Assembly: GCA_003693705.1 (NCBI GenBank)
Contig: RBZT01000633.1
Coordinates: 207,280 to 271,279, forward strand
Direction of reading: 5' to 3'
DNA: 64,000 nt
From: Polymyxa betae
Taxonomy: Eukaryota > Endomyxa > Phytomyxea > Plasmodiophorida > Plasmodiophoridae
Position numbers and translations under genes: made by a program. This document shows, piece by piece, positions 1 through 11,224 of this stretch; the stretch's first letter is position 1, and every line of letters starts with the position of its first letter. The notes beneath the pieces were generated by a model. It was given only the letters and a program-made list of their open reading frames with translations. It searched no databases and was not told the origin of the DNA.

Positions 1-298
1 TTCGACTGGAGCCTGTTAAGAGCACTATTTTCGAACTTCCCTAGATAAATACAGCGTTAATCTTACCAAAATCCAAGAGAACAGAGCTATCCTTCTCCGA
101 AGTACCAAACTTGATTAAACCAATGGGTCCTTTTTTGTCATCAATGTTATCAGCTGATCGCCTCGACATTGGCGCCCGCTGTGGTGGTATAGTAATAGGA
201 ATGCTGATGTGACAAAAACAGGTATGGACCGTCAGCGATAGAACCAAGAGGACCTCTGCATGCATCTGAAAAGGCCATTGAAGATATGGCGAGGCCAT
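1..298 (-). CDS. Secreted pepsin-like aspartyl protease (A1), N-terminal part only
   Basis: Partial gene running off the left edge. The first exon (67-298) starts with a hydrophobic leader (LLVLSLTVHTC), then a short region and GLIKFG...SSVLLDFG, which resembles the strand before the first catalytic Asp of A1 proteases (consensus G.I.IGTP...VLFDTGSS). A 54-bp GT-AG intron at 13-66 joins it in frame to GSSR in 1-12. The active-site triplet therefore reads DFG where the family has DTG or DSG. Either Met1 or Met12 could be the start; Met12 puts the leader right at the N terminus. Expected role is proteolysis in the secretory route or outside the cell. Identification rests on one short motif, so moderate confidence. 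Confidence 0.5.
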
Positions 299-553
299 TG
301 GCGAAATCCGAGCAGAATCGATGAACAGGCTATCCTAACTTCCGATCATCCTCTTTTGCAACCCTTCATGGGAGCAGAGCAACGTCAACCCTGGAAGAAG
401 ACAAACGACAGACAACTTCGATTTTGAAGTAATGAAGCGAAGGGAACTCCTGCAAGTGATCACATAAGAAGTAACGTAAATAGTTATTTGTTACACATAA
501 ACGACAGCTATAGAGAGAATATATTCAAGAGTTGACTTGTTTATATGAAAAAA

Positions 554-1198
554 TCAGAACAGCAGAACCGACTTGCCATTGATAGGGCCGTGGCCGTTCA
601 GGAGCTTAGCGTGAACACCACGGTTCTCGAGACGGCCCTGGTCGCGGTACTTGATGTATTCGTCACGAGTGAATTCAGTGAATCCCCACATGTTGGACAC
701 TGCGATGTGCTGCCGGCCAGGGAACTTGTATTTGGCACGACGGATGGCTTCCAGAACGTGCTGACGAGCAGAGTCCTTAGCACGAACGGACAGGATCGGG
801 TCGCCGATGTTAACACGGGCGACGATACCAGCCGGCTTACCGAAGGCGTGTCTCATACCGGTTTGCAGACGATCGGCACCGGCACACGACAACATCTTGT
901 TAATACGAACGACATGGAAAGGATGGGTTCGTATACGAAGGTGGAAGGTATCCTTGCCGGAGTATCGAACCATGTATTTGTTGACGGCAATACGGCCAGC
1001 TTCCAGGGCTTCCGAACTCAGCTGTTCCTTCTCACCAGAGACCAGGTGGATACAGAGCGGGAACTGGTCAGCATGGGCAGTCTTGGCACCGACATCGTAG
1101 ATACGGATCTTGGGGTCGGGGACACCACGAAGGTATCGAGACTTGATGTAAGGCTTATTCTTGCAGTAGCGGTAGCATCGGGCAGGACGGCGACCCAT
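554..1198 (-). CDS. RPL10: 60S ribosomal protein L10 (uL16)
   Basis: Intronless, 214 aa from the conserved start [17 protein letters not shown] at 1198 (the open frame extends 11 codons upstream, but all family members begin at MGRRP). Family blocks are present throughout: [69 protein letters not shown]. uL16 sits at the central protuberance of the large subunit near the P-site tRNA and is one of the last proteins loaded during 60S maturation. Length matches the family. The long reading frame on the opposite strand is its antisense shadow. eIF6, another late 60S maturation factor, lies about 5 kb away, probably by chance. Confidence 0.98.
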   Translation of the reverse strand: MGRRPARCYRYCKNKPYIKSRYLRGVPDPKIRIYDVGAKTAHADQFPLCIHLVSGEKEQLSSEALEAGRIAVNKYMVRYSGKDTFHLRIRTHPFHVVRINKMLSCAGADRLQTGMRHAFGKPAGIVARVNIGDPILSVRAKDSARQHVLEAIRRAKYKFPGRQHIAVSNMWGFTEFTRDEYIKYRDQGRLENRGVHAKLLNGHGPINGKSVLLF

Positions 1199-1344
1199 GA
1201 TCTCGATACAGATGACGACGATCTGAAACACCGTCCACTAGATAGAACGGATTGCGTCACGGACTCCGTTCTATATGTGCCTATCCCCTAAGATTAATCA
1301 TTGCTTTCCTGCTCACATGACACAAGACTGAAATGATGAATAGT

Positions 1345-3174
1345 TTAGTTTTTCCCTCTTTGCAAAACGGCCCAATTGTTAACCATTAATTTTTGAACGC
1401 AAAGTAGGGCTTGTTGTTGAACGTCTTGTTCGGGGTGCGACATCTTTAAAATTAGCTTCTCTTGGCCACTCAACTTTCGAACGACCTGTTTTCCAGCTGG
1501 ATAAATTCTTGCGAATTCACCAAGATCGAAACAACAAATTGCTACAGTTTGATGATGCTTCGATTCCAGCAAATCTATTAACCTATACAATATTCAGCGA
1601 TATGTATACCGAAAAAGGAGTTGCCGACCTTTTGATTGGGGCGAATCCGTCAACTTCGCATTTTGAAGCATTCTCCTTCCAGAAGGCTTCTGTGTGAATC
1701 GGGCCCCATTTTAACTGTCCAATTTGTAGTTCATTCAGGAATACCTCAAATGATCTAAGAGAAAATTCGGTAATCTTCTAACCGTAAAAGTATAAGAAGT
1801 ACGAGTATTGCTTAACAGCTTTAAAAAGTTCAGAGCGAATGAAATCAATGTCAGTCACCATCTCTGAATCGATCGCAGTAGCTCGTTGCTCTAGTAGATC
1901 TAATGTGGTTATAAAATTTAATTGTACGAGCATTTCATTAAAGCAAAGATGCCCGATCATATTCTGGTGAACCCAAATTAGGAATGAACGTGAACAATAT
2001 CACAATATTACTCTGATGCAAGCAATAACGATTCTGGCAACTTTATCCCTAGAAACATTTCGAACCGTCTCAACCAGAACTGGAATGACAGAATCCCGCA
2101 GAAAGAACGAGTGGATTTTGCTCTGGGTGGCAAATATTGTGATTACGTTTGTCAAAAAGCATGCAGAATACTTACATTAAATGAGAGCAACCAAATGCAA
2201 AAGCCTGCTTGATAAACTATTTGAGTGTTCCGAGTTGATTCGAACTGCAGAGTTCTGACAAGGCTGCAAAACGACCTTAATTTCCAACAAATTTCCAATA
2301 ACAAATTACCTAGATAAGCCACCCTCTTCTGCAAACTGTACTTGAGCCTGAGGCTCCTTTAAGAACAACTTTAAGCACGTCAAAGCGACAGCATGACATC
2401 TAAAAGTTCTTCAGCACATAAATATGAAATGTTGTTAACTTACCGGTCATTAGTATCAGCCACTTTGGCGTTCAGCCACGACCCAAACATCGATACCACC
2501 TTATTATCAGTAGTATATCCTGGAGGTTTTAGGCTTCATTACAGATTAGAAATTTGTGAGTTGAATTCTTCAGCAGAAAGGAGTATTACCTGATGAGAAG
2601 AGAAAATAATATGCAAGCTTTTTCAATAGTGAACGGATGATAATCACTACGAGCTAGAATCCTATTATAGGTTGACTATGTAGTCAGCAAGAAACAGTGT
2701 CATTTCTATACCTCAGCAACAAAGAGTGAAAGTCGAAGTCTGAGGTTTGCAGCGACAAAAACAATGGCGAGGCGTCAATGTTCTCTAACAGAGCGAATGA
2801 TATAACGTTCATGATGAAGAGAGCAACTGACTTCGTAAAAATTCTTCAAGTATAACCAGGACGAATTGTGTGATGTCCTCATCAGTCCACTTTTTCAAGC
2901 ATGTAATGCAAGCTTGGATTAAGGCCAGGCCATTCTGCTCATGCAGTTTACAGAAGCGTATATCTTCGAAGCAAATCAATACCTTGGCGTCATACTGGTT
3001 TTCTGGAGCCTTCTTGATTAGGTTGACTTCTTGTTCCGAGATCACTTTCGACAGATTTCTCCATGGCAGCAAACTCGCACGTGCGATAACGGACTCGTTA
3101 TCAATGGCGGTCAGCTCTTGAGCAGTCTCGAATTCGAAACCCGAGAGCGATAACCGATGCTCGATGGAAACCAT
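1345..3174 (-). CDS. V-type H+-ATPase subunit H (VMA13 family)
   Basis: Multi-exon gene. The first exon (start 3174) carries VIARASLLPWRNL and TDEDITQFVLVILEEFLR, the N-terminal signature of subunit H. Internal exons include DFDFHSLLLR around 2700 and a Leu-rich segment near 1778-1920 (LLEQRATAID...VTDIDFIRSELF). The last exon (1345 to about 1590) gives RLIDLLESKHHQTVAICCFDLGEFARIYPAGK and the terminal block ALLCVQKLMVNNW, diagnostic of the C-terminal armadillo domain. Subunit H links V1 and Vo of the vacuolar proton pump and silences ATPase activity when V1 detaches. Exon borders between 1600 and 2800 were not fully resolved. The window also encodes an H+-pyrophosphatase, so acidic compartments have two kinds of pump. 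Confidence 0.85.
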
Positions 3175-3641
3175 CTTCTATCAATATGGGCTAAGTCGAT
3201 AATGACTGATGAGGTCAGCAGTGTCAATATGCAGTAAAGTGGCTACGCTCTCTTCGCTGTCGTTTCGTTTTATCAAAATGAGAATTCCGATTCGCTATAC
3301 AAAGCAAATTGCATGCGGCACCTTCAAGCATCATGATCCAGCAAGAATAAGCCCATCAGCGTGTTGTAAGTTTATCGTTTTGTTGGGTGGGTCGATATCA
3401 TACTAAACTTACAGAATAGGAAACTGCTTCACAAAAACGGCACCAAAAAATTGATTTGTATTCAATCGAATTCAATTGTTCTTGTGTCAATCCAGATGCC
3501 TAAATTGATTCCGAAATCTTTCTGAAAAATTGTTATTCTGCGCGAATCGAATGACCTGAAACGAGTTCAGGCCGAATTTTTGCAGAACATCTTTCGCCTA
3601 CGTCTTTGAAGCCGTTATAATTCGAACTATACTCTGTTAGC

Positions 3642-4417
3642 ATGGAAGGCGAGGTATGTGTCCAGACATTCTCAGGTCCAAGTCGTCATGATCCACTTGT
3701 AAACGTTCTCGATGGTCTGGAATTATATCATGATGTCGTCGACGCCGATCTGCAGCGAAAATTGCTTGACTTCGTTGAGAAAGATATTCGAAAGGGAGAA
3801 AATCAGCTTCTGATTGGGTATCCAATATTCGGTTGATAAAGGACAAATTTGATTTTACATTAGAAAATCCTATCAGCCACCAGAAGCCAAGAAATGGGCT
3901 GGAAGATCTAAAAGCAGGCTCTTGCTGCAGTATGGTTCGTGATTTCGGTCATAGCATCTTGATTTATTAATTGGCATATTCAGGAGCGTATACCTTATGT
4001 AATCGTGTTTATCGACATATTGCTGTAGAACCGATTCAAACAGAACCTTTGCAGTTACTTATAGACACATTATATTCCAAAGGCGTTCTAAAAGATACAA
4101 GTTGTAGACCTAATCAATGTACTATAAATGTGTATGAACAAGGAAATTGGCTTCCAGCACATGTCGACAACAAAGAGTTTCAAAGGCCCATAATTACTGT
4201 CTCGTTATTGTCGGAACAAGAAATGGTTTTGGGAGAACAATTACGTCTGGTGGAGGATGGCGTCTTCGACCAAGAACAATGTCGGTTAAGGCTGCCAATA
4301 GGATCGGCTGTTTGCCTCTGGCGTAATGCTGCTGATAGTCTGAAACACGCTCTACCAGCATGTACCTCCAAACGCATCTCAATCACATTGAGATATTTAC
4401 CGGAGTTACCTGCTTAA
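3642..4417 (+). CDS. 2-oxoglutarate/Fe(II) dioxygenase, ALKBH9/10-like RNA demethylase
   Basis: Three exons, 3642-3817, 3864-3934 and 3984-4417, separated by 46- and 49-bp introns that restore one frame (join QYG-AYTLC). The C-terminal jelly roll has the AlkB residues: HVD (first His and Asp of the iron site) in NWLPAHVDN, the second His in DSLKHALPA, and KRISITLRY with the Arg that binds 2-oxoglutarate. The run CTINVYEQGNWLPAHVDN followed by RPIITVSLLSE is closest to ALKBH5 and plant ALKBH9/10 proteins, which remove N6-methyl from adenosine in mRNA. Substrate is inferred from similarity only. At about 230 aa it is shorter than plant homologues, mostly the catalytic core. Confidence 0.82.
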
Positions 4418-4706
4418 TGTTGTATTATCTCTATTATTAAATTCACCATCTGTTTAATCTCGCTCCTGTTTTAATTTGATAGAGTGATACGCCGTTGGAT
4501 AATTCTTTATTCTGAAGACATCAAAAGTCGAATGATTTTAGCTAATAGTTATCGACTGAAGTTAGGGTTTTGGGGTTTGGGGGTTCGATTTTGTAACAAC
4601 AAAAGTGCGTTCAGGTTGAGCCAGCGAACACTTTTTCATAATCGCCTTTCTGTAATCTCTTGTTGGGGGTCGTCTTCCAAGCCCCAGAGCTGGCGACGTC
4701 TAATCT

Positions 4707-6146
4707 ATGGGCTCGTTTCTTGCCAGATGCATTGCCGCCGCTCTGCTGGTCGTCGCTTTCTTGATTGTTGCTGAAGCCTCTGGGGATTACTATTCAATGC
4801 TTGGTGTGGCGAGAGATGCGACACAGAATGAGGTGAGCTTGTTTTGTTCCTGACAATTGCTGCTGAAAGGAATTAGATTAAGAAAGCCTTCAACAAACAA
4901 GCCAGAAATGTTCATCCAGATAGGAACAAGGTGATCTTGTCGTTATTGCAGAGTCTCTTAATTAATATCGCCGACAGAGTCCAGATGCAGAAGAACAGTT
5001 CAAGAAGTTAAAGAAGGCATACGATGTTCTATATGATGAAGAACGACGATCAGTGTATGATCGATATGGCGAGGATGGTATCGATCGAATTGAAAATGGC
5101 CAAGGTGGATTCAGTCGATCCTCCTCCTCCGTATTCGATTTTTTCGAGCAATTTGGAGGGTTTAACGGTATGGGAAATGCCAGATTCGAACAAGAAGAAC
5201 AACGGGGTGAAGACCTTCAAATGGTGCATCCAATCTCCATTATTGCCACTATTCAAAATTTCTGACAATGCTCAGGCGCTTGTTATTACTTTGGAAGAGG
5301 TGTTTACTGGAACAACTAAACACGCTCACATGAACTGTCATGAGACCTGTCCGCATTGTAAAGGCTCAGGAGCTGACTCTCCTCATGACATTCAAACCTG
5401 TCCACAATGTCATGGTCATGGTCGCCTCGTCACCCGACAAGGATGGGTGACAACGGTAGTCATGCGTGTTCCAATCAATCAGATCGTTTAATTTATCATA
5501 GTGCAATGTTTGCGGTGGGAAAGGCAAACTCGTACGAAGTAAATGTCATATGTGTAAAGGGCACAAAGTAAGGTTTTCCCAATTACCTCGTTTGTTGCTT
5601 CTCAGCAGTCACATTCAGGTTGTTCCGCATCCGAAAGAATTCGAGATTTACGTGCCAAAGGGCATTAAAGAGAACGAGGTCCTTGTTCACGAACATGAAG
5701 GTGACGAGCGTCCCGATATGAGACCTGGACACATTTCTTTCACAATATCGACGGCAGCTCATCCGGTATTCACCCGGAATGGCGACAACCTTGAGGCTAA
5801 TTTGTAGGCGGTATTCCTCGAATAGTTAATATTCTTCTAACTATGCTCAGGGAAATCGATTTGTTGGAATCCCTAGTAGGTTTTGAAAAAACCATACAAG
5901 GCCTAGATGGGAAACCCATCAAAGTGTCAAATAACGAAGTATGTTGATATCTGCACGCATCTTCTGTCTGCTGAATGTTCGCAGATCACCAATCCAGGAC
6001 AGGTTTTGACTGTCAAAAAGGCAGGCTTGCCAAACAAACAGAAACCGTCGAAATTTGGCGATCTATTTATTAAATGCCAAGTGCGTTTTCCTTTCAAATT
6101 AACGCCAGAACAAGCTGCTGTTATCGATAAAGTTCTTCCAAAATAG
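4707..6146 (+). CDS. ER-lumenal DnaJ/Hsp40 co-chaperone (DNAJB11/SCJ1 type)
   Basis: The first exon (4707-4832) encodes a signal peptide (AAALLVVAFLIVAEAS) followed directly by a J domain (DYYSMLGVARDATQNE; HPDRNK holds the HPD motif). Later exons give a Gly/Phe/Ser-rich linker (FFEQFGGFNGMG), the VITLEEVFTG strand, a zinc-binding module with four CxxCxGxG-type repeats (CPHCKGSG, CPQCHGHG, CNVCGGKG, CHMCKGH) and the C-terminal substrate-binding domain (RPGHISFTI, HPVFTRNGDNLEANL), ending PKQVRFPF-like KCQVRFPF...VLPK. Introns are about 44-55 bp. It would recruit ER Hsp70 (BiP) to nascent proteins. There is no C-terminal KDEL/HDEL signal, as in animal DNAJB11. Confidence 0.92.
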
Positions 6147-6271
6147 AACTTCTCATAGGCAGTGCGCGTATAGCATTGTAATAATGTCGCTTCCAATGTG
6201 TAAATAAACAATACATCAGCCATGGTCCAATTAAATGGAAAGTTGTATATGTATTGGATTCGAAAAGAAAA

Positions 6272-7162
6272 TTAGATAAATTCGTCAATGAGCGAGCTGC
6301 GAAGATCGTTGACGATGGCGTCTTTTGGACCTTCATGCAGGTTGAATATTGATTCAATAACACTCTTCTCAGTCGTCGTTGTAGCGATGCCACAGAAAGC
6401 AGTCCAATCGTTGACGACGAGACCGGCAGCGATCACATCGCTACCGCGATTGACAGTTCCGGCAGTTAGCGGAACTTGCAATAATGAAGACAATTCTAAA
6501 GACTGAATCAGAGGGCAGTATGACCAAATGAATCGCAATCAAACCTTGTTGCTCTTCTAGAGTGGTCTTAGGATGGACCAGACCGCCCTGGTTCGTTAGT
6601 TTACAGTAACTTCCAACCAGAACATTGCCAGCGATGCTCTGACGGAAGACTTCGACGCCGAGAACATCGGCGACGATCTCTTCTGTGGCTTGGTCAATGT
6701 CGGGATGGACCAGGGCGACATGGTCATTACAGGCGATGACATTGCCCAATGCACTCAGTTTCTCCTCAATCCTTTGAATCTAACAACAGATTGCTTCAGT
6801 TCAACAATTTAGCAAATTCCATCGCACTGGTACTTTGGCAGAATTCGGCAGCGAATTCCTCAGATGCTGAAGTTCGAGGTCGGTGGTCGTACTGGGCACC
6901 AGCAAGCCGTTCTTGTTACCGACAGTTAATCGGCCCACGATACGACATCCAGCAATTGAGCTGTGAATAACGGGGATGTGATCAGCCAGTTCGCCTTCGA
7001 ATGCGCTGTAGAACGAATCGCTGGCGCCGATTCCCACCAGACAGTACGAATTCGTCAGAGAGGCAAAGACGCCGATTTCGTCCGAATTCTCGAATTTCAC
7101 ACCTGGATGGAATTCAGAGACGGCGCCCACCCGAGCCTGGCTGTCGACTTACGAATTGCCAT
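6272..7162 (-). CDS. EIF6: Eukaryotic translation initiation factor 6
   Basis: Four exons. A 10-nt first exon (7153-7162, ATGGCAATTC) joins across a 50-bp intron (7103-7152) to give [19 protein letters not shown], matching the family N terminus MAVRASFEN.CEIG. Then come [75 protein letters not shown] and [16 protein letters not shown], all eIF6 hallmarks. eIF6 binds the 60S subunit, stops premature joining with 40S and is needed for 60S export. The next exon joins read [17 protein letters not shown] and [13 protein letters not shown]. What look like two separate fragments are one gene once the introns are removed. Confidence 0.96.
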
Positions 7163-7716
7163 GAGGCTGTTCTCAGAGAGAGAATCAAATTGCTAAAGAT
7201 TCCTCAGAAAAGGAAGACTCGGATTGCGTCACGGACCTCTCTGTTCAGCCATGCTTTACTGCGATTTTCCATTTCAAATTGAGTTTTCGAGTTCTCGTGA
7301 AATTTCATTTCTCAGGCGTTTACAATTTTTGCGGATTTGTGCGAGACGAAAAGATTTCTCGAAAAGGGCCGAAAAACAGGGAAATTCAGTAAAAAACAGC
7401 ATTGTGGACTGGCGGGCAAACTGGTCATGTTCTTTTTTAACAGAAGTTATGATGGGTTTATTCAACCCAGTAAACAAGAGAAAACTTGAATTCCAGGTTT
7501 GTTCTGAACAAGCTGAAGGGAGCAACCATAATCCTCAATTGTTGTCTGGATTGCAATGAAAGTGGTCGAGCTGTCATGGAACGAGGTTAATTCAAAAAGC
7601 CGGTGATAACGACGAGAATTTCGTGCGATCTAAACTCTTGGACTCAGCTGGAAACGAATATAATAGTTGTTAGTATTTAATGATAATAGAAATCAACATC
7701 CAGGTAAAACAGCTCA
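7163..7716. other. Intergenic stretch with no supported gene
   Basis: Lies between the start of eIF6 and the 3' end of the SANT-like gene. An open frame of 111 codons occurs on the plus strand (7224-7559) but has no recognisable domain, no intron logic and a biased Arg/Ser/Phe make-up, so I do not call it. Confidence 0.5.
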
Positions 7717-8803
7717 TTACATATCCAATAATTTTCTGGCCTTGGATTTCATCTCTTCAAACGTGATCACACCCATATTACACGCCTTCTCATAATTGGC
7801 AAGCATGAACTTGGTCTCCTCTTGTTTGGCCTTGGCTTTGTGAATCTCCAGAAACTCCATAATTCCAGCACAGGCCTTATTGAAATCGGCTGACATCTTA
7901 CACAACGCCTGTGTTTGAGTCTGCATCAACGCCTTCTTACCCTGCTGCTGTGCCTGCGATGTTAACGGGGCGGATCTGGCAGCAAGCGGCTCTGATTGTG
8001 GTTTCGGGCATGGATTGTGACTAGCGCCATTCTGGTTAGCGGCGTCATCTGAATCAGATTCGGAAGCGGTCGGCGTCATCTGTGAAGGCTGGGCCGACAT
8101 TGGCTGAGAAGACGGCGCTGGTTGAGGCAAATTCTGTGAATCGCCGCAGGCAGCAGGTTCACTGCAGCCGGCACTGACGGCAGCTGTTGTCTGCGATGGC
8201 GTCGTGGAAGACGCTGGAGTCTCAGGTGGCTTTTCTGTTGGTGGTGCCTGAATGGTGACAGCGTTCATAGGCTTCTGCTGGGACGAGATCTCGGCGTTGT
8301 GATTACGCCAGAGAATCTGCTGCATCAGCGGAGACGCACCCGTCATCTTCAGACGCTTCAGAATCTGTTCGTTCTGCTGGACAAGTTCGGTAATTGAGCT
8401 GTTCTGCCCTGTGCCTTCCAGCTCTTTCAACATGTTTCGGACACGGGTCTTCAAATGTTCGTTGTCGAAGGCCGATGCTTCCGGATACAGCCCAACAAAA
8501 TCGTTGTACACCTAATTGAAGTTGAAAACAGTGATGAAGGCTTGATGGCGTCAAGCGAACCTTTTTCCAGACAGAAGATGGGACCAATTGAGTGACACTT
8601 TCTCGAGATTGAACGTATTGTGAGTAATGCATACGATAGGATGCGATTAGAGTACTCATATGTTGAGGTGTCAAAGTGGCCCGTGGCTTTCGTTTCTTTT
8701 TGGCGCTGTTCGGCGTGCCGGGTGGCTGTAAATCAGGTGCAACCGGCAGCACGAGCTCAGTCTGGTCGGCCGTGGTCGTTGACATGACGCTTGCGATAGT
8801 CAA
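7717..8803 (-). CDS. Unrecognised protein with a SANT/Myb-like N-terminal region
   Basis: Two exons joined across an intron at about 8512-8562 (join VWKK-VYNDF), roughly 345 aa. The N terminus has a basic patch (KKKRKPRATL) that could be a nuclear signal, followed by a predicted helical domain (HMSTLIASYRMHYSQYV...SVWKKVYNDFV...FDNEHLKTRVRNML) whose spacing resembles SANT/Myb-like DNA-binding modules, though the tryptophan pattern is weak. The middle (about residues 170-290) is low-complexity Pro/Ser/Thr/Gln. The C-terminal about 60 residues are charged and helical (FLEIHKAKAKQEETKF). A transcription-related role is a guess. Confidence 0.6.
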
Positions 8804-9197
8804 GGCGAATTTAGGCGGAAATCTCGGCGTGAAAAAATAACCCGTTCAGCATGGATGAACCGCGCAGTTTTTTCCGCCCATTTTCAATCGGGTTCATTTT
8901 CACAAAATTTAGCTGCATCTCCGCTAATCTGAAACATTGCACAGATGCGGACTTTTCTCACTTCACTGAGTTTTTCCCACTGTTGTCTGGGCTTTCTATG
9001 ACTCTGACCAATGGGAAAAACTCGGTCTTGAACTATTATTAAAATGGCTATTGTTGTATCGGAATTGATGACTCGATGTCACCTAGCCAAACGGCTCAAT
9101 GAGGAATCCGATTCAGGTCTATTGGAAGATTTCTGAGTACCTTGAGCCGATCAAAGGACAGCTTGATTAGATTCCAAATTGTCTGCCGATCACAGCC
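8804..9197. promoter_or_regulatory. Shared upstream region of two divergent genes
   Basis: The SANT-like gene reads leftward from 8803 and RSPH9 reads rightward from about 9198, so this 394-bp interval should hold both promoters. I see no clear TATA element. A small open frame at 8851-9042 lacks any support. Confidence 0.35.
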
Positions 9198-10266
9198 ATG
9201 ATTATCGGTGAGAGTATCAACCAAGTTTGTCTCAATCGATGCTTGAACCCAGCTGAGAAGCTAGCAGTACGAGCATCGTTAAATCAGCTAGCTAATGAGG
9301 ATCCATTCGGATCTTTATCCTTCTGGGTAATAGTTCGCTGCTAGTTATACGTTTGCAATGTAGAATTCAAGATCGTTGTTGTTAGGGTAAAATCTATGGA
9401 GTTCAGAACGACTACTTAATCGCGAAATCATTAAATTTCAAAGTTGAGATCTCCAAGAAGTTCTACTTCAGTATGGATCAGGGCAAGACATTTGCTGTTC
9501 TTCCAAATATCGACGCTTGGATCGCCGATAAAGCTAGTAAACATCATGGACAGTTTACTGGAGACCCGAGCGCCCAGCTTCAAGAATTCGTACCTGGCCA
9601 GGGCGAAGGTGACAAGGAGGGCGAAGTCTACTAACCTGTCGCCTCCCCGATGTCTTGGCTAATTTTAAGCATAGGAGCAGGAGTCTGCTGATGGAAAGGA
9701 AGTTGACGGTTCTGCGTCGATTCGGCAACTAAGAGAGTTGGAACGGTTGTCATGGACTGTGTTGAATATCGATCATCATACAGATTTGACTATCAAAGGA
9801 TCTTATATTAGAAACTCTGCCAGTGATCTGATCCCAAACCCAAATTTCCAGGGATTAGAGTCCCCTGCTCAACTATTAGATCTGAATAACTATCAACATC
9901 TACGTCAGCCGCAAGATCTTGACAATCTCATCGTTAGTAATAATTCAAGATTACAACCCAACCTAATTTGCATTGCTCAGGAAATGACGAAACGATTAGA
10001 ATCATTCAGCATCAAAGCAGCTTTGGATACAATATCCATTGACCTACCAAAAGGTGTTTGGACAGTTTCTGCAGTGGATTCTAGTGGCACCTCTGTACAT
10101 CTTCAGAACCATCTATGGCCAGGTAAGACACCCTTAATCGATGTACATTGAAGTCAACATATGTGTAGGGTTTTCTGCTTGGGTTTCGATTGGATCACCC
10201 AGGATTGAACAAGCTGGCTACTTCGGATATGGTCAACGAAATCAGGATTTGGTCTTCGCGTTATAA
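9198..10266 (+). CDS. RSPH9: Radial spoke head protein 9
   Basis: Exons interrupted by introns of about 60 bp. The first exon gives MIIGESINQV...NPAEKLAVRASLNQLANE and ends SLSFW; after an intron ending near 9388 it continues GKIYGVQNDYLIAKSL, the RSPH9 block FWG.I.G...DY.IA.G. FTGDPS and LPKGVWTV...LLWPG-like LQNHLWP follow, and the last exon ends GYFGYGQRNQDLVFAL, matching the family C terminus (GY.YVG.G..N.DLPFML). RSPH9 is part of the spoke head that touches the central pair in 9+2 axonemes. It implies the organism makes motile flagella, for instance in zoospores. The start is the first in-frame Met before the conserved helix; the splice donor near 9630 (GTCTAC) is the least certain border. 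Confidence 0.88.
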
Positions 10267-10736
10267 ACATAACACTTTAAAGTGTTTTTATGTTGAGCAG
10301 ATTGCGGTGAAGACTTTCATCTTCCTCGAGCTAGCATATGGCTCCTTAGGGATTGCCTACTTTTAGGTGTCGTAGAAGAGAGCAAGCCCCCTGCCGTTTC
10401 TTAACTGAAGTCTTTGGCCTGGTAGCAATAGCTAAGGAAGCGAAGCCCTGCCTTTATTTATCCAGCTTGTGACAGGAATTTGTTGAATACTGGCACTTGG
10501 AAGAACGAACTGATTCAGCTCGTTCAACCCACGCTCAAGCTTGAACAGAATCTTTATCTTCGAATTCGTAACTGCTCCCTCGTCTCTGTTTCTGCAATTC
10601 TGCTTCCCATTACTATTCCAGTTTGTGTATCTTTTGTCTACAGGTAATCTTATCTGTTGTATTGATAGATAGTTCGGTTCTTGACAGACTGCTTCGTTTT
10701 GACTGACATAGATCTTCTATATGCCGTTTCTCGTCG
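10267..10736. other. Intergenic, nothing recognised
   Basis: Downstream of RSPH9. No open frame with domain support on either strand, and no RNA gene recognised. Confidence 0.4.
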
Positions 10737-10890
10737 TTGACTGATTCCTTTGAGTTGGCGTAGACACTTTGGATATCAATTTCGACGTTGATTGATCCTT
10801 TTTTATTGGCGTAGGCACTTGGGATACTGGTCTGGTAGTTGAATGAACCCTTTTAACTGATGCTAACGCTTTCGATAACAGTAGCCTTTC
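10737..10890. repeat. Three-copy 51-nt tandem repeat
   Basis: Three diverged copies begin at 10737, 10788 and 10839, each opening TTGA(C/T/A)TGA and containing a (T)TGG-CGTAG-CACTT-like core. On the minus strand the unit is a multiple of three and reads as Ser/Thr/Pro/Lys-rich 17-residue repeats (for example STTRPVSQVPTPIK) within an open frame of 77 codons (10717-10950). A second pair of related segments (GCAATCAACTTTAG...GGGCGACA at 10927 and 11009, 82 nt apart) lies just upstream in that orientation. It may be the remnant of a repeat-containing coding exon, but no complete gene can be built around it. Confidence 0.6.
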
Positions 10891-11224
10891 TTGAGTCGGT
10901 GTAGATGGTTTCAATCTGTCATGTGAGCAATCAACTTTAGTGGGCGACAATTCCAGCTATCAGCAGCCACTCTTCAGGCCGTCTAGACGGTCTCAATTGT
11001 TCAGGTGCGCAATCAACTTTAGAGGGCGACAGTTTCAGCTAGCAATCAGCACGGCTCGGTTTCAACTGGTTCAAACCAAAATTGTACGGTTTGGTTTGAG
11101 GTTAATGAAATTGGTTTGGTTTGCTTTGAAGTGGTTTTGGTTTGGCTTGATGCATCGCTAAACCGCTTTGTAGCCAAGAGGAAGGTTGGGTTAACGATAG
11201 AACAAGGTGGGCGGCCATTTCTTT

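Noticed and set aside
545-1291. Open frame of 248 codons on the plus strand
   Set aside because: Antisense shadow of RPL10, whose protein is unmistakable on the minus strand.
4560-4590. Telomere-like TTAGGGTTTTGGGGTTTGGGGG
   Set aside because: Only a short degenerate stretch next to the DnaJ gene. Similar AAACCCTA words occur singly elsewhere (for example 20770, 63860) and do not form an array.
6272-7130. Two tandem partial copies of eIF6
   Set aside because: The pieces are non-overlapping exons of a single gene once three short introns are removed.
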